Shown here: piece by piece, positions 24,102 to 34,347 of the stretch
Layout of the letters: each line of letters opens with the position of its first letter
Position numbering within the stretch: the stretch's first letter is position 1
Source of the DNA: Cannabis sativa
Lineage: Eukaryota; Streptophyta; Magnoliopsida; Rosales; Cannabaceae
Assembly: GCF_029168945.1 (NCBI RefSeq)
Contig: NC_083605.1
Location: 75,782,969 to 75,846,968 of the forward strand
Direction of reading: 5' to 3'
DNA length: 64,000 bases
Notes under the pieces: model-generated
Told to the model about the DNA's origin: nothing
The model's database searches: none
What the model saw: only the letters and a program-made list of their open reading frames with translations
Made by a program: the position numbers and the translations under genes

Positions 24102-27088
24102 ATGCTCGCACTACTAAGCTCCTTCAGTTGCAGACCCATTACTAACCTCCAAAGACCTCTTCGTCTTCTTCTTCTTCAACCCATTTCCATACATACCCAT
24201 CTCAACCTAAACCCTAACCCTAACCCTAACCCACATTCCTTCCTCCCTCTCATGGCTTTCTCAACTGGGTCTCCCTCTCCCACTCAATCTCCACAGCTCA
24301 CTAAGCGGGTTGGTACTCACAACGGAAGCTTTCACTGCGATGAAGCACTCGGATGCTTCATGATTCGCCTCACTGATAAGTTCTCCAATGCTGAAATCGT
24401 CCGTTCTCGTGATCCTCAGGTTCGTTTTCTGTTTGGTTATTGGGAAAATGGAAAAGATGGAATTTTGGGGATTTGGGGAAAAGGGGTTTTGATTTTTGTT
24501 TGTGGGTTTCAGGTTTTGGAGAGTTTGGATGCTGTTCTTGATGTTGGTGGTGTTTATGACCCTAGTCAGGATCGTTATGATCATCACCAGAAAGGGTTTC
24601 AAGAGGTTTTTGGTCATGGATTTTCTACCAAGCTAAGTAGTGCTGGTCTTGTTTATAAGGTAAATTTTGTATCAATTTTGATACTATTAATCAGTAAAGA
24701 TGAGATTTTCAATGCAAAATGTTTTGTCAAAGTTAAATGTGATTTGCATAAGACAATATATTAAAGATGTTTACTTTGATCAGAAATGAAAATTAGCAAA
24801 ATGGTTATATTTCATTGTTTCTTTCACTTGGTCAAAGTGTATGTTAATTTTTTTTATATGACAAATCTTGCAAACTTTCTAGAAATTTAGAAGAATAATT
24901 TAATTTACCGAAAACAAGGTTCAAATCATTGGTTGTATGCTTGATCCTTTTATTTTATAGACATGTGAATTATATTGTTTGAATCTTACTTTTTCTATTG
25001 TAAATTATTCTGAATTTGTCATAATTTTGCAAGATTATACAACAAAATTTGATATTATAACTATTTGGATATCAAAACACAAAAGGGATGCATCACTAAA
25101 CTCATTTTTGGAGTGTACCATAGAAGCATTCCTAAGTCATTTTTCTAATTTTGCAGTTGTTTTCTTTTGCTAATAAAATTTATATTTTTTGGTCAATCCC
25201 TTTCATAATCTTACGAACTTATGTGGGGGCAACCAATAGATGAACAAACCAGACCACTTTCAATGAAAAATTGGTATTAGCGTTTGGTATTCTATAAGTT
25301 TTTCTACTAATTAGTTTGTTAATTTGGAGCAATGGAAGTGTCTGAATTTTCTTGTTATTTGTAGCATTTTGGAAAGGAGATTATAGCCAAGGAGCTTCAA
25401 GTTAATGAAGAGCACCCAGATGTGTTTAGGCTATTTTTGGCAATTTACAAAAGCTTCATGGAGGTATTGATATGATATTTCTGGAGTTTTCATCAATTTC
25501 TTTCATGGTAGCTTGATTTAATTAAGTCTTGGACAAGGAGATTTTCTATGGAGATTAATACTTTTGTTTTGGTACCAGGCAATTGATGCTGTTGATAATG
25601 GCATTAACCAGTATGATACAGATCAGCCTGCTCGGTACGTCAATAATACACATTTGTCTTCAAGAGTTGGAAGATTAAATTTGGATTGGATCGATCTTGA
25701 CCAATCTCCTGCAAAGGAGAATGAAGCCTTTCAGAAAGCTATGGCTTTGGCGGGTGGTGAATTTTTAGATGTGAGATTCTAGACAATTTAAAGAGTAGAC
25801 ATTAAAGGCTCCTCTAGTTGATGACATACTAATTTTTCTTCTGGTTTATGCAGAGTCTTCGGTTTCATGCCAAGTCATGGTTGCCTGCAAGATCTATTGT
25901 AATGGAGTGCCTTTCTGCAAGATGGGATATTGATCCTACTGGAGAAATTATGGTTTTGGACCGATTTTGCCCTGTAAGTATACGTATGCTTATCTTGCGA
26001 TCAAAGAAAAAATTATCGGTATTATAGGAAATGTTGGAGATAATTTTGATATCGACGGAAATTTAAGAAAATTTTAACAAATATGATGTTTTAGAGGTAT
26101 ATACTGCTTAAAAAAATTGTGGGAAAATTGACCGAAAATATTGATATTTCATTCTGTGCATATATTGACCTCATAAAACTAGTAAATACCATTTTGGACC
26201 TTGTGTTTTATAAAAAATATTAAATAAAAAATTGTGATGAAAGAGCTGAGTCTGGGATTTAGGAGAAAAAGTCCCACATTGAAGAAAAAGAGGAGTTGTT
26301 TGAAAATATGAGGGTATAAAGGGAGTGTGTTGAGGAATGTAGTAAGCATCTTTGCGCTTGGGGCAATGACGCAGCTAGTGAGGTTCTAACCGAGGCGCGT
26401 CTATTGCTGGTTGAAAACTATTTCCAAACCCCCTCTTAGGCCTTGGTTAATCCTAGGCCTTCGAGAATTTCTGGAAGGGCTCCCTTCGGGGTAAAGCCCT
26501 ACAATCCTAGTTCAATCCTTTTTTTTGAAGTAAAATTTCATCTATCTATAGTGGTAAAATCTTCAGTTCGAGGTCATATTTTGTAATATTTTAGAAAATA
26601 CAGAGTTTATTTTGTCATTTAATGTAATAGAATGTTTTTTACTTTGTTATTTTGGTTTAGCTCCCAACAAATACTGAATTTGGACTTGTAATGAACTAAC
26701 TAACAGTGGAAGCTTCACTTATTTGAGCTTGAGGTGGAGTTGAAGATTAACCCTTCAATCAAATATGTTCTTTATCAGGTACTTAAAAGAATTGTTGTTT
26801 TGGGATCAAATATGCGTTTAATATGAATCTATGCAAACTCACTCCACCATACTAATTTTATAGGACGAAAGGGCCAAACAATGGCGAGTTCAAGCAGTGG
26901 CGGTATCTCCCGATAGATTCGAGAGCCGCAAGGCTCTTGCATTGCAATGGCGAGGTCTTAGAGACGAAGAACTCTCGGAGGCAACAGGAATCCCGGGCTG
27001 TGTTTTCGTCCACATGAGTGGATTCATTGGTGGAAACAAAACATATGATGGTGCTTTGGCCATGGCAAGAGCTAGTTTGAAGCTTTGA
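24102..27088 (+). CDS. MYG1: MYG1/UPF0160 family DHH-like metal-dependent exonuclease, 7 exons
   Basis: Exons are 24102-24419, 24513-24659, 25365-25463, 25579-25770, 25854-25973, 26707-26778 and 26864-27088, all GT-AG, giving 390 residues. A Ser/Leu/Pro-rich N-terminal extension of about 65 residues could be a mitochondrial or plastid presequence; a second ATG (residue 51) precedes the conserved domain. The metal-binding motif HNGSFHCDE is at residues 73-81, DVGG near 116 and YDHHQ at 128-132, in the order typical of MYG1 proteins. Yeast and animal homologues are 3'-5' RNA exonucleases of nucleus and mitochondria; the same role here is inference. Residues 35-44 are coded by a telomere-like CCCTAA repeat. 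Intron 5 carries a U4 snRNA gene on the same strand. The gene looks intact. Confidence 0.92.
26181..26240. repeat. Left arm of a MITE related to the 53559 element, beside the U4 gene
   Basis: AGTAAATACCATTTTGGACC followed by TTGTGTTTT resembles the terminus of the 9-bp-TSD element at 53559-53923 (AAGTAAATACCATTTTAGACC in reverse complement). The matching opposite arm, with ATTTTAGAAAATACAGAGTT then TATTTTGTCATTTAA, is at about 26583-26630, on the other side of the U4 gene. Confidence 0.5.
26270..26281 (+). promoter_or_regulatory. Upstream sequence element (USE) of the U4 snRNA gene
   Basis: AGTCCCACATTG matches the plant snRNA USE consensus RTCCCACATCG at all but one position. It lies 33 bp upstream of the TATA box, the spacing that specifies RNA polymerase II snRNA genes (Pol III genes have about 23-24 bp). 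Confidence 0.9.
26315..26320 (+). promoter_or_regulatory. TATA box of the U4 snRNA gene
   Basis: TATAAA lies 33 bp after the USE and 27 bp before the RNA start. Confidence 0.85.
26348..26500 (+). ncRNA. U4: U4 spliceosomal snRNA, about 153 nt
   Basis: It starts ATCTTTGCGC and carries the U4 signature: the 5' stem-loop/K-turn region (GGGCAATGACGCAG ... TAACCGAGG), the U6-pairing segments on both sides, GGCGCGTCTATTGCTGG, TTGAAAACTATTTCC, a 3' stem around TCCCTTCGGGGTAAAGC, and an Sm-type site in GAATTTCTGGAAGG. U4 pairs with U6 and keeps it inactive until spliceosome activation. The gene has its own USE, TATA and 3' box, so it should be independently transcribed rather than processed from the host intron. 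The exact 3' end is estimated. Confidence 0.93.
26502..26515 (+). terminator. 3'-end box of the U4 snRNA gene
   Basis: CAATCCTAGTTCAA fits the plant snRNA 3' box CA(N)3-10AGTNNAA, placed directly after the mature RNA. It directs 3'-end formation of Pol II snRNAs. Confidence 0.8.
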
Positions 27089-28052
27089 ATAAGATAGGAT
27101 TATTATGGACCCAAGTTATGTTCCTCATTATCAATTCAATTACTTTATAGCAAAATATATGGTTACTATATTATCCCAAATCAGATTTGATTTTTCCTCT
27201 TGAATTGTATGAACAAAGAACTGATCTTTTAGTTTTTGACTTAATCCAAGAATGGTTGCAGTTTTTCATTCATTTATTCTCAGCCTTTGTGTACTTAATT
27301 ACTGTTAAATTAATCATTTAACTAACAAAACACAGCCCAGGTTCTTATCTAATTGAAACTCTTTTTCTTTTCATTCAGATAAAAAAAGAAACATTATTTT
27401 TCCTTATACTATATTTTATCTGTATTAGAGTGCTCATTTGATCAAATATATTTTCAATAATATCAAAATATTTTTATTGTATAATTATCCAAAATAGTTT
27501 CTAAAACTAAAATTTACAATGTGGTTTTGGCCATAATTTTTTATAAGTAACTTAGCTTGATAAATTTTTAATAATATTTTTATTATTTATTATTTGTAAT
27601 AATAATTTAGAGTATTTTTATTTTTACAATTTAAAATAATTTTGAAAAGCGCGTATAGCAACTATATAAAAATTATTGGAAGAATTTAAATTATAAATCT
27701 TTTTTAAAAAAAAAATAAAAAGTAGTATATTGATAATTCCCTTAATAATTTTTCCTAAAAATTAATAATAATAATATTTATACTCATTTTTATATTAAAT
27801 TTTACATGTTTATTTTCCATGAGACCTTAACAAAATATTAATAACCAATGAAGAAAGTAATGAAGTTTGTATAAAAATTTCTCTTTTAAGGAAAAAAAAA
27901 TGTTTAATGTATTTGTGTTAGTATTTAAAGGAGCCCTTAATTTTCAGTAATGAAAGAAGTGTCTTTTCACATAGTCTCATCTTCTTCATCCCCAAATCTC
28001 ACTTCACAGTTCAGACAAAGATTCTTCCTTTATTCATTTTATTGGTCCAACA
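27089..28052. other. MYG1 3' region and aldolase promoter
   Basis: The left part is MYG1 3' UTR and AT-rich spacer. Near the right end a TATA box (TATTTAAA, 27922-27929) would place transcription start near 27955-27960. An ATG at 27950 opens a 77-codon frame that overlaps the aldolase start in another frame, but it probably lies just upstream of the transcript. No gene was seen. Confidence 0.55.
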
Positions 28053-29135
28053 ATGGCAGCAGCAGCAGCCATGGCGATCTCATTCACTCCCCACAACCCT
28101 TTTTCCAAATTACCCATCTCTTTAACTCGATCCCTTCTCCCAATCACCCCCAAACCATTTTCACTCAAAACCCTAAACCCTAGAAAAACCCTAAAATTCA
28201 TAACCAAATCCAAATCCTCCGATCTCGACAATGCCCTCTCCAACTCACCTTCCACTCTCCCAACCCTCTCTCCCCAAACCCTAAAATCCCGTCTCCACGC
28301 CGGCGAAACCCTCTACGGCCTTTTCCTCCTAAGCCTCTCACCAACTCTCGCCGAAATCGCCGGTCTCTCCGGCTACGATTTCGTCGTTGTAGACATGGAA
28401 CACGGTCCCGGCGGAATCCCCGAAGCCCTAAACTGCCTCCGAGCCCTCGCGGCCACACAAACTCCGGCCATTATCCGATTACCGGAGACAAATCCCACTT
28501 GGGCAAAGAAAGCACTCGATCTCGGTCCCCAAGGGATTATGTTTCCGATGATCGATTCACCCGAAGAAGCCGCGAAAGCCGTCTCGTACTGTCGATTCCC
28601 GCCGGCGGGGATTCGCGGCACTGCTCACACCGTAGTTAGGGCTTCGTGTTACGGAATCGACGAAGGGTATTTTAGTAATTTCGCAGACGAGCTTCTAATC
28701 ATGTGCCAGGTGGAATCTGAGGAAGGAGCTAAGAAAGCTGGTGAGATCTCAGCCGTTGATGGTGTTGATTGTGTTCAAATGGGACCGTTGGATCTTAGTG
28801 CTAGTATGGGGTATTTGTGGGACCCAGGGCACAAGAAGGTTAGAGAGATGTTGAGAATGGCCGAGAGGGGTGTCTTGGAAACGACCGCTGCCGGAGCCGC
28901 CTCTGACGGCGGCGCCGTCGCCGGAGGATTCTTGGCTGGATTTGCTATGCCGCACGATTCGCCGGAGCAGTTGAAGTCACGTGGGTATCACATGGTTTCG
29001 GGTGCGGTGGATGTTGGGATGTTTAGAAGGGCTGCCGTTGATGATGTGAGGAAGTTTAAGATGAGTTTGATTAACGGTTCTGATGATGAGTTGGACCATG
29101 GTAAGGATTCTGATGAGAAGTACTGGAGTGAGTGA
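28053..29135 (+). CDS. HpcH/HpaI aldolase/citrate-lyase family protein, plastid-targeted, intronless
   Basis: A single open frame of 360 codons. The first 65 or so residues are Ala/Ser/Pro/Lys-rich without early acidic residues, a likely chloroplast transit peptide; the start MAAAAAM is the first ATG after the predicted transcription start. The class II (metal-dependent) aldolase fold shows VVVDMEHGPGG, IIRLPETNPTWAKKALDLG, GIMFPMIDSPEEA, CQVESEEGAKKAGEI with the metal-ligand glutamate, and VQMGPLDLSASMGY. Bacterial relatives split 4-hydroxy-2-oxo acids into pyruvate or related keto acid plus an aldehyde; the plant substrate is not established. An acidic, disordered C-terminal tail (SDDELDHGKDSDEKY) is added. 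It looks like the orthologue of Arabidopsis At4g10750. GC content is higher than its surroundings. Confidence 0.92.
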   Translation: MAAAAAMAISFTPHNPFSKLPISLTRSLLPITPKPFSLKTLNPRKTLKFITKSKSSDLDNALSNSPSTLPTLSPQTLKSRLHAGETLYGLFLLSLSPTLAEIAGLSGYDFVVVDMEHGPGGIPEALNCLRALAATQTPAIIRLPETNPTWAKKALDLGPQGIMFPMIDSPEEAAKAVSYCRFPPAGIRGTAHTVVRASCYGIDEGYFSNFADELLIMCQVESEEGAKKAGEISAVDGVDCVQMGPLDLSASMGYLWDPGHKKVREMLRMAERGVLETTAAGAASDGGAVAGGFLAGFAMPHDSPEQLKSRGYHMVSGAVDVGMFRRAAVDDVRKFKMSLINGSDDELDHGKDSDEKYWSE

Positions 29136-29463
29136 ATGAGAGATTTTCATTTATTTTTTTCTTTTATTGTAAAGAAATTTTGTTGAGTATTTTAAGAAAA
29201 ATGAAATAATAATAAGAAAAAATTGGATTGTCAAATGATTTGGTGAATCAATATATTGGAGTGTGTAAATGTTTATTTTGAAAATTTGTGTTATTATAAA
29301 TTTGTTTACAAGAGAAAAAAAGAGAGAAAATAAATGAGGTAATATTCTCAAATTCAATTTGAGAGGAAATTTACTTCACATTTTTTCTAACATTTAGAAC
29401 TAACAACTCCAAGAGACTATGATATTTGAAATTAAATTTTGATAACAATATTTGAACTAACAA

Positions 29464-29600
29464 CTCTTATTAGAGAAGCTGCGGCTTGTATGCTAGCTAT
29501 GGAGACGACCATCTCTTTACATTATCCTTTTGTTTTAATGGAGAGCGACTCTGATACACTGATCAAGACTCTGAAGGGAATTTGTTCCAAGGATTGACAA
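29464..29600 (+). pseudogene. LINE RNase H-like (RVT_3) fragment
   Basis: The plus strand encodes REAAACMLAMETTISLHYP and FVLMESDSDTLIKTLKG, the EA..A and ESDS elements of the plant LINE RNase H-like domain, ending in a stop shortly after. No start or upstream domain was found. It is a decayed fragment between the aldolase and the next element. Confidence 0.55.
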
Positions 29601-29939
29601 TTTTGTGACTTTGTAAAAATTTCTTTACTAAATTGTTATGTTGTAATTTTTCTTTCATTATTAGATTAGGTAATTTTGCGGCTCATTATATGGCCAAGTG
29701 GACTTTTGCCAACAACGTTATCTTCTGTATCAGACAATATTTTTTGTAATGACCATAAGATCTAATTTTAGTGTTTATCTATAAATGACTTCTCTTTTTC
29801 AAAAAAAAAAAAAAAAATCTTAGATAACAATAAAAATTTGGTAGAGGACCAATCTTGAAATGGATCTTAGAAAAATAAAAATTAAACTTTTATTATAAGA
29901 ATAATTGATATTTTTAAATATTTTTTTTTAGTTTGGACT

Positions 29940-30480
29940 AGGGGTGTTCATTGGATCACATTTAATGAATTTGGACCTATCCGATCCAATCCAATTATTT
30001 ATTGGATATTGAATTTTTCCATCCGATCCAATCCAATTGAATTGAGTCATCCGATCCGATCCAATGGATGTATTGGATTGGATCGGTTTCATCCATTGGA
30101 TGCTTTAGCTGGTTTTTTATTGGAGTAGATTGGATCCAATGGATCCAATGGATGAATCTAATCCCTTTTAGCCACTATTTAGTCTGATTTCATTAAAAAA
30201 AAATATATGAAAAAACATAATTTAAAACCTAATAATCCAACATAGATAATAAAATAATATATAAAATATTAAATAAAATAATTAAATATATAAAATTATA
30301 AATATTAAATATGATTGGATGTACATTAGATGATATTGGATTGGATCGGTTTGGTTATCCATTGGATCGGATGTCTCATCCAACATCCGATCCAATCTAA
30401 TTCGATTTTTAAAATTTACATTCGATCTGATCCAATTTACATCGGTTGGGATTGGATTAGATGACTTTCTGCACACTCCT
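29940..30480. mobile_element. Non-autonomous DNA transposon with 10-bp TSD, filled with GGATC-type repeats (541 bp)
   Basis: The ends are AGGGGTGTTCA and (reverse complement of the right end) AGGAGTGTGCA. Flanks are AGTTTGGACT at 29930-29939 and AGTTTAGACT at 30481-30490, a 10-bp duplication with one mismatch. The outer thirds are arrays of degenerate ATCCGATCCAATCC / TTGGATCGGAT units; the middle is plain AT. The ends and TSD length match the element at 58557-59668. A TSD of 9-11 bp suggests a Mutator-like mover, which is inference. Confidence 0.75.
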
Positions 30481-30490
30481 AGTTTAGACT

Positions 30491-31610
30491 TTTAAAATGA
30501 GTGAACCTTAGACATGGACTTAATTTGCCTTAACCTAGAGTTGACATTGAGTGTAACAAAGTTTGAAACTCGTATAATTTAATTATGAAACATGACTTTT
30601 ACTTCCATCTCGTAAAACAATCTTGTATAGACTTGAATAGAGTAGGCTAATAAAATGCCATAATTTTCCTGAATGAGTAGGGGTTATCGCTCAACCTCCT
30701 AAAACCTTAGTAATAGTGGTAACATATCAATCTTGAGTGGATTAACAATTGGTGACTATGAATTTGTTAAGCAAACTATGTTGGCCTCTCCTACCCTTTA
30801 GTAGTTATTCAAAAATAATTGCGTGGAAAGGGACATAGAATTAATGCTTTCACTTGATCTCTACTCCACTCATTTATGATTAAGACTAGGTAGTTCACTA
30901 AGACCAAATGTGAGGCAAGACATGCACCTATTGTAGTGATAGAGTGTGTTATTTGAGGCTAAGATTTCATTGGGATCAATTCTCAAGTTGTACTTATAAA
31001 TTTTGTTTTTTACAAATATTAAAAGGGTGCATTAGGATCAAGGATTGAATTTTGAACTTTAAAGTCTTAAAAACTTTTACTATTACATTATAATAGCGTT
31101 CCTAAATCTTTAGAAGCTGGAGGTTGTCTTTTTTCTCCGACTAGACTCGCTGACCGTTCTTGGGCTTATGCGTAGCTTGGTCATTGAGGTTTTTTTATTT
31201 AATTTGCTACTACAATTAGGTTACTGTATTTAGATTTTGCTATTGTAGTTAGTCTTGTTTTTCTAATATGATTTTGAGTGTCTTTTGTTTAGGTTACTAC
31301 ATTAGTCTTGTCTCTGTGATACGATTTTGTTTTATTTTGAGTCGTTGTTGGTTCATCTTCTTTGTTCTTCGACTGCTCACATAACAGATCGTTGTTAGTG
31401 GCTGAGAATAATAAGTTCTCTGTGGTTGATTGGGTAGTTAGTGGTGTCGTTACGTATCTTCCACAATATAGTTCAGTGTTCAAACTTCAAGCTAAGGGAC
31501 TGAATGAACATGCTTGAACAATTTTTATGATTGTGCTTTCTAAGTGGTGGAAAAAACTGAGTATAAGTGAACTTAAAATTAATTATAATAATACAATTTT
31601 TTACCAATGC
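30491..31610. other. Intergenic DNA of no recognised content
   Basis: Less AT-rich than its surroundings, but with no convincing reading frame. Frames on the minus strand at 31289-31661 are short and show no domain. It could be old transposon sequence. Homology between the two CYP79 repeat units begins at its right end. Confidence 0.4.
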
Positions 31611-31954
31611 TTTGGTCAACGTGTGAACATGCAACGACTTAAATGCCCACATCAGCACCAAAAGAGAAAAATAAACAGTAAAAAAAATTGGATAATGTCA
31701 TATTGGATGTGCTTTTACAATGAGAAATGCTAAAAGAGATCACTGGTGCTTAACACCTCTTCGATATCATACTACTATTAATGTAGTTAAGTATATATCG
31801 AGTCTTACATAATTTAAGAAAATATATTTTAAGAAATATGGTAACCAAGACAGTGCGGGAGAAAATGGGAGCCGAAGACAATAATAGAATTATGAGACCC
31901 TTCATAGTAAAATAAAATCGTGCACATATAATGTCATTAAATAAAATTGATTTT

Positions 31955-32290
31955 GTGGCAAAGTGTTTACTCTTACCTTAAAATGTGTACATTGATCCAC
32001 CTTTTATCTGTTTGGACATTTAGAAAAAATTTACTCCAATTTTCTTATAGTGTTATAGTTGTTTATGATATTTTTCAAAATTTTGAAAAATTCAGAATAA
32101 TTTACAATATAAAAAATAATTTCAAACAATTTATTTCACACGCATATAAAATAAAAGAGTCACGCGTGCAACAGACAGCTTAAATCATATTTCCAGTGTA
32201 TTAAATTTTTTTGAATTTCTCAAAATTTTATACGATATCTTAAATAACTATAATGTACACAACCATAAAAAATAAACAAAAAAAAGTCTC
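31955..32290. repeat. Palindromic MITE family, copy 2 (upstream of CYP79 copy A)
   Basis: The arms TTATAGTTGTTTATGATAT ... AAATTCAGAATAATTTAC and their inverted partner ending ACTATAATGTACACAACC surround a central CACACGCATATAAAATAAA. It occupies the same relative place as the 39425 copy upstream of CYP79 copy B, so it was duplicated with the gene. Confidence 0.6.
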
Positions 32291-32500
32291 TCAAATACCA
32301 AAACAAATAGAATTGCATTGTTGAGTTGTCCAATCAAATTAAACAAAAAAATGGATAATTAATGTCAATTTAAAACACGTTTCTATTGTCCATGTATTTT
32401 TTACATGGCTCATTGATCCCCATATATCACTTTTTCTAATTACCTCCTACGTACGTATATGGAAACCTTCCTTACCATATAATTAATAATTAATCCATAT

Positions 32501-32510
32501 TATATATAAA
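32501..32510 (+). promoter_or_regulatory. Probable TATA box of CYP79 copy A
   Basis: TATATATAAA lies about 50-60 bp upstream of the start codon, with a CT-rich leader between. In copy B the equivalent region has TATA repeats and GTATAAATAA near 40034. Confidence 0.5.
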
Positions 32511-32562
32511 CATATATCACTTCTCATTTCTTCTCTCTCTCTCTAAATTATATAATAATGAA

Positions 32563-34347
32563 ATGTTTCTCTCTCTCTCTAATTGTACTTCTACCTATAA
32601 TGAGTACACTACAACTACGACTACTACTACTACTTTCGTTATTGCCATGCTTATTACAATGTTATTCTTGTTACTACTCAAATATTTGTTTATCAAGAAC
32701 AAGTTAACTACTACTACTAATCTTCCTCCTGGCCCAACTCCATGGCCAATACTTGGAAGCTTTGTTAGCATGATACTAAACAAACCGACGTTTAAGTGGC
32801 TCCATCGTGTGATGGAGGAGTTGAATACAGACATTGCATGTATCCGTCTAGGAGCAAACACTCATCTGATCACTGTTACCTCTCCGGAGATAGCTAGAGA
32901 GTTCTTGAAGAAACACGACGGTGTGTTTGCTTCAAGACCTGATACTGTGGTGACTTGTATGATTTCTCGTGGTTACAAAACCACTGTAATGTCTCCCTCC
33001 AGTTACCACTGGAAGAAGATGAAGAGAGTTCTTCTGTGTCATGTTTTGAAGCGTTCTACTCTTGATTTGTTTCTCGAAATGAGAAATGAAGAAGCTGATA
33101 ATCTCATTCGCTTTGTTTATAACCAGATAATAGCTAATGGAACGATGAAGAGCAGTGAAGGAGGAGTGGTGAATGTGAGAATTGCGGCACTGCATTTTGT
33201 GGCGGGAGTGTTAAAGAGAATGTTGTTAGGTAAAAGGTGTTTTGGAAAGGGAAGAGAGGATGGTGGACCTGGGAAAGAAGATGAAGAACATGTGGAGGCT
33301 ATGTTTACGCTGCTTACTCACATTTTTGCCTACTCTATTTCAGATATTTTTCCATGGTTAAGGTGGTTTGATTTAGATGGACATCAGAGGATAGTTGGTA
33401 AAGCAATGAAAGTGATCAATGAGTACCAAGACTCATTAGTGAAGAAGAGGATGAAAGAGTACAAGAAAAAACAGGAACATAAACCTCCTACAGATATTCT
33501 TGATATTCTCATGTCCCTAAAAGATTCTGATGGAAAGCCTCTTTTGTCTGAAGAAGAAATCCTAGCACAAGTCACGGTAAATTGTGATGAACTCAATTCC
33601 TTAATGATTAATTTACATTACTATCTTTCACATGAAATTTTAATTTAAGATGTCAAAATCAAGACTCAAACAATTAATAGCGTAATGGTGTGATTTTTCT
33701 TGACTAAGCAGGAAATATTTTTAGCTGGAATAGACAATCCATTCAACACAGTAGAATGGGCGCTCTCAGAGATGTTGAACCACCCAGAGATGCTTCAAAA
33801 GGCAACATAGGAAATTGACAAAGTTGTTGGCAATGACAATGGCACACTACTCCTCCAAGAATCTCACATACCCCGACTACCTTACCTTGTGGCTTGCGCA
33901 AGAGAAGCTATTCGCCTCCACCCAATTATCCCTTTCAACGTCCCACATTCCTCCACTGAGGAATGCACTGTAGCTGGATACTTCATTCCCAAAGGAAGCC
34001 ACATCCTCCTTAGTCGCCTCAGTCTCGGTACAAACCCTACTGCTTGGCCTGATGAGCCATCGCGCTTCAATCCTGACCGCCATCTTCCTGAGAATCGAAG
34101 TGACTTGGGAGAGACTAATTTGCGTTTCATCTCCTTCACCACAGGGAGGAGAGGGTGCATTGGAGGGGTGTTGGGTACCAACATGACAATTATGCTTTTG
34201 GGAAGATTGTTACAATGTTTCACATGGAAGATTCCAAAAGCAATGGAGAACATAGATTTGAAGAGTAAAGACGATGGAATTCTCTTTAAGGCTACCCCTT
34301 TGTTTGCTCATGCAAAACCTCGTTTCATTCCTTCTATCTATGTATGA
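32563..34347 (+). pseudogene. CYP79-family cytochrome P450, copy A, with a nonsense codon in exon 2
   Basis: Exon 1 is 32563-33576 and exon 2 is 33712-34347, with the intron at the same codon as copy B. The N-terminal anchor (VIAMLITMLFLLLLKYLFI), the LPPGPTPWPILGS hinge, FASRPDT, NEEADNLIRFVYNQ and DIFPWLRWFDLDG are typical of CYP79. In exon 2, AGIDNPFN replaces the usual A/G-G-x-D-T-T, as in CYP79s, followed by EAIRLHP (ExxR) and the haem loop FTTGRRGCIGG with cysteine ligand. CYP79s turn amino acids into aldoximes. A TAG at 33808-33810, where copy B reads GAG (Glu), truncates the protein about 33 codons into exon 2, before ExxR and haem cysteine. All downstream frame is intact, so the stop is recent, or an assembly error or allele. 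Its ATG is shifted 5 bp downstream of the ancestral one by CT-repeat growth. Confidence 0.88.

Noticed and set aside
27950..28183. 77-codon upstream ORF overlapping the aldolase start
   Set aside because: A TATA box at 27922-27929 puts the likely transcript start at or after this ATG. It could regulate translation only if transcription starts further upstream.
31289..31661. Short minus-strand frames rich in Thr/Asn
   Set aside because: No family resemblance that I can defend; left as unassigned spacer.
33877..34253. Minus-strand frames in CYP79 exon 2 (and the equivalent in copy B)
   Set aside because: Shadow frames opposite a conserved coding exon; they recur in copy B only because the sense strand is conserved.
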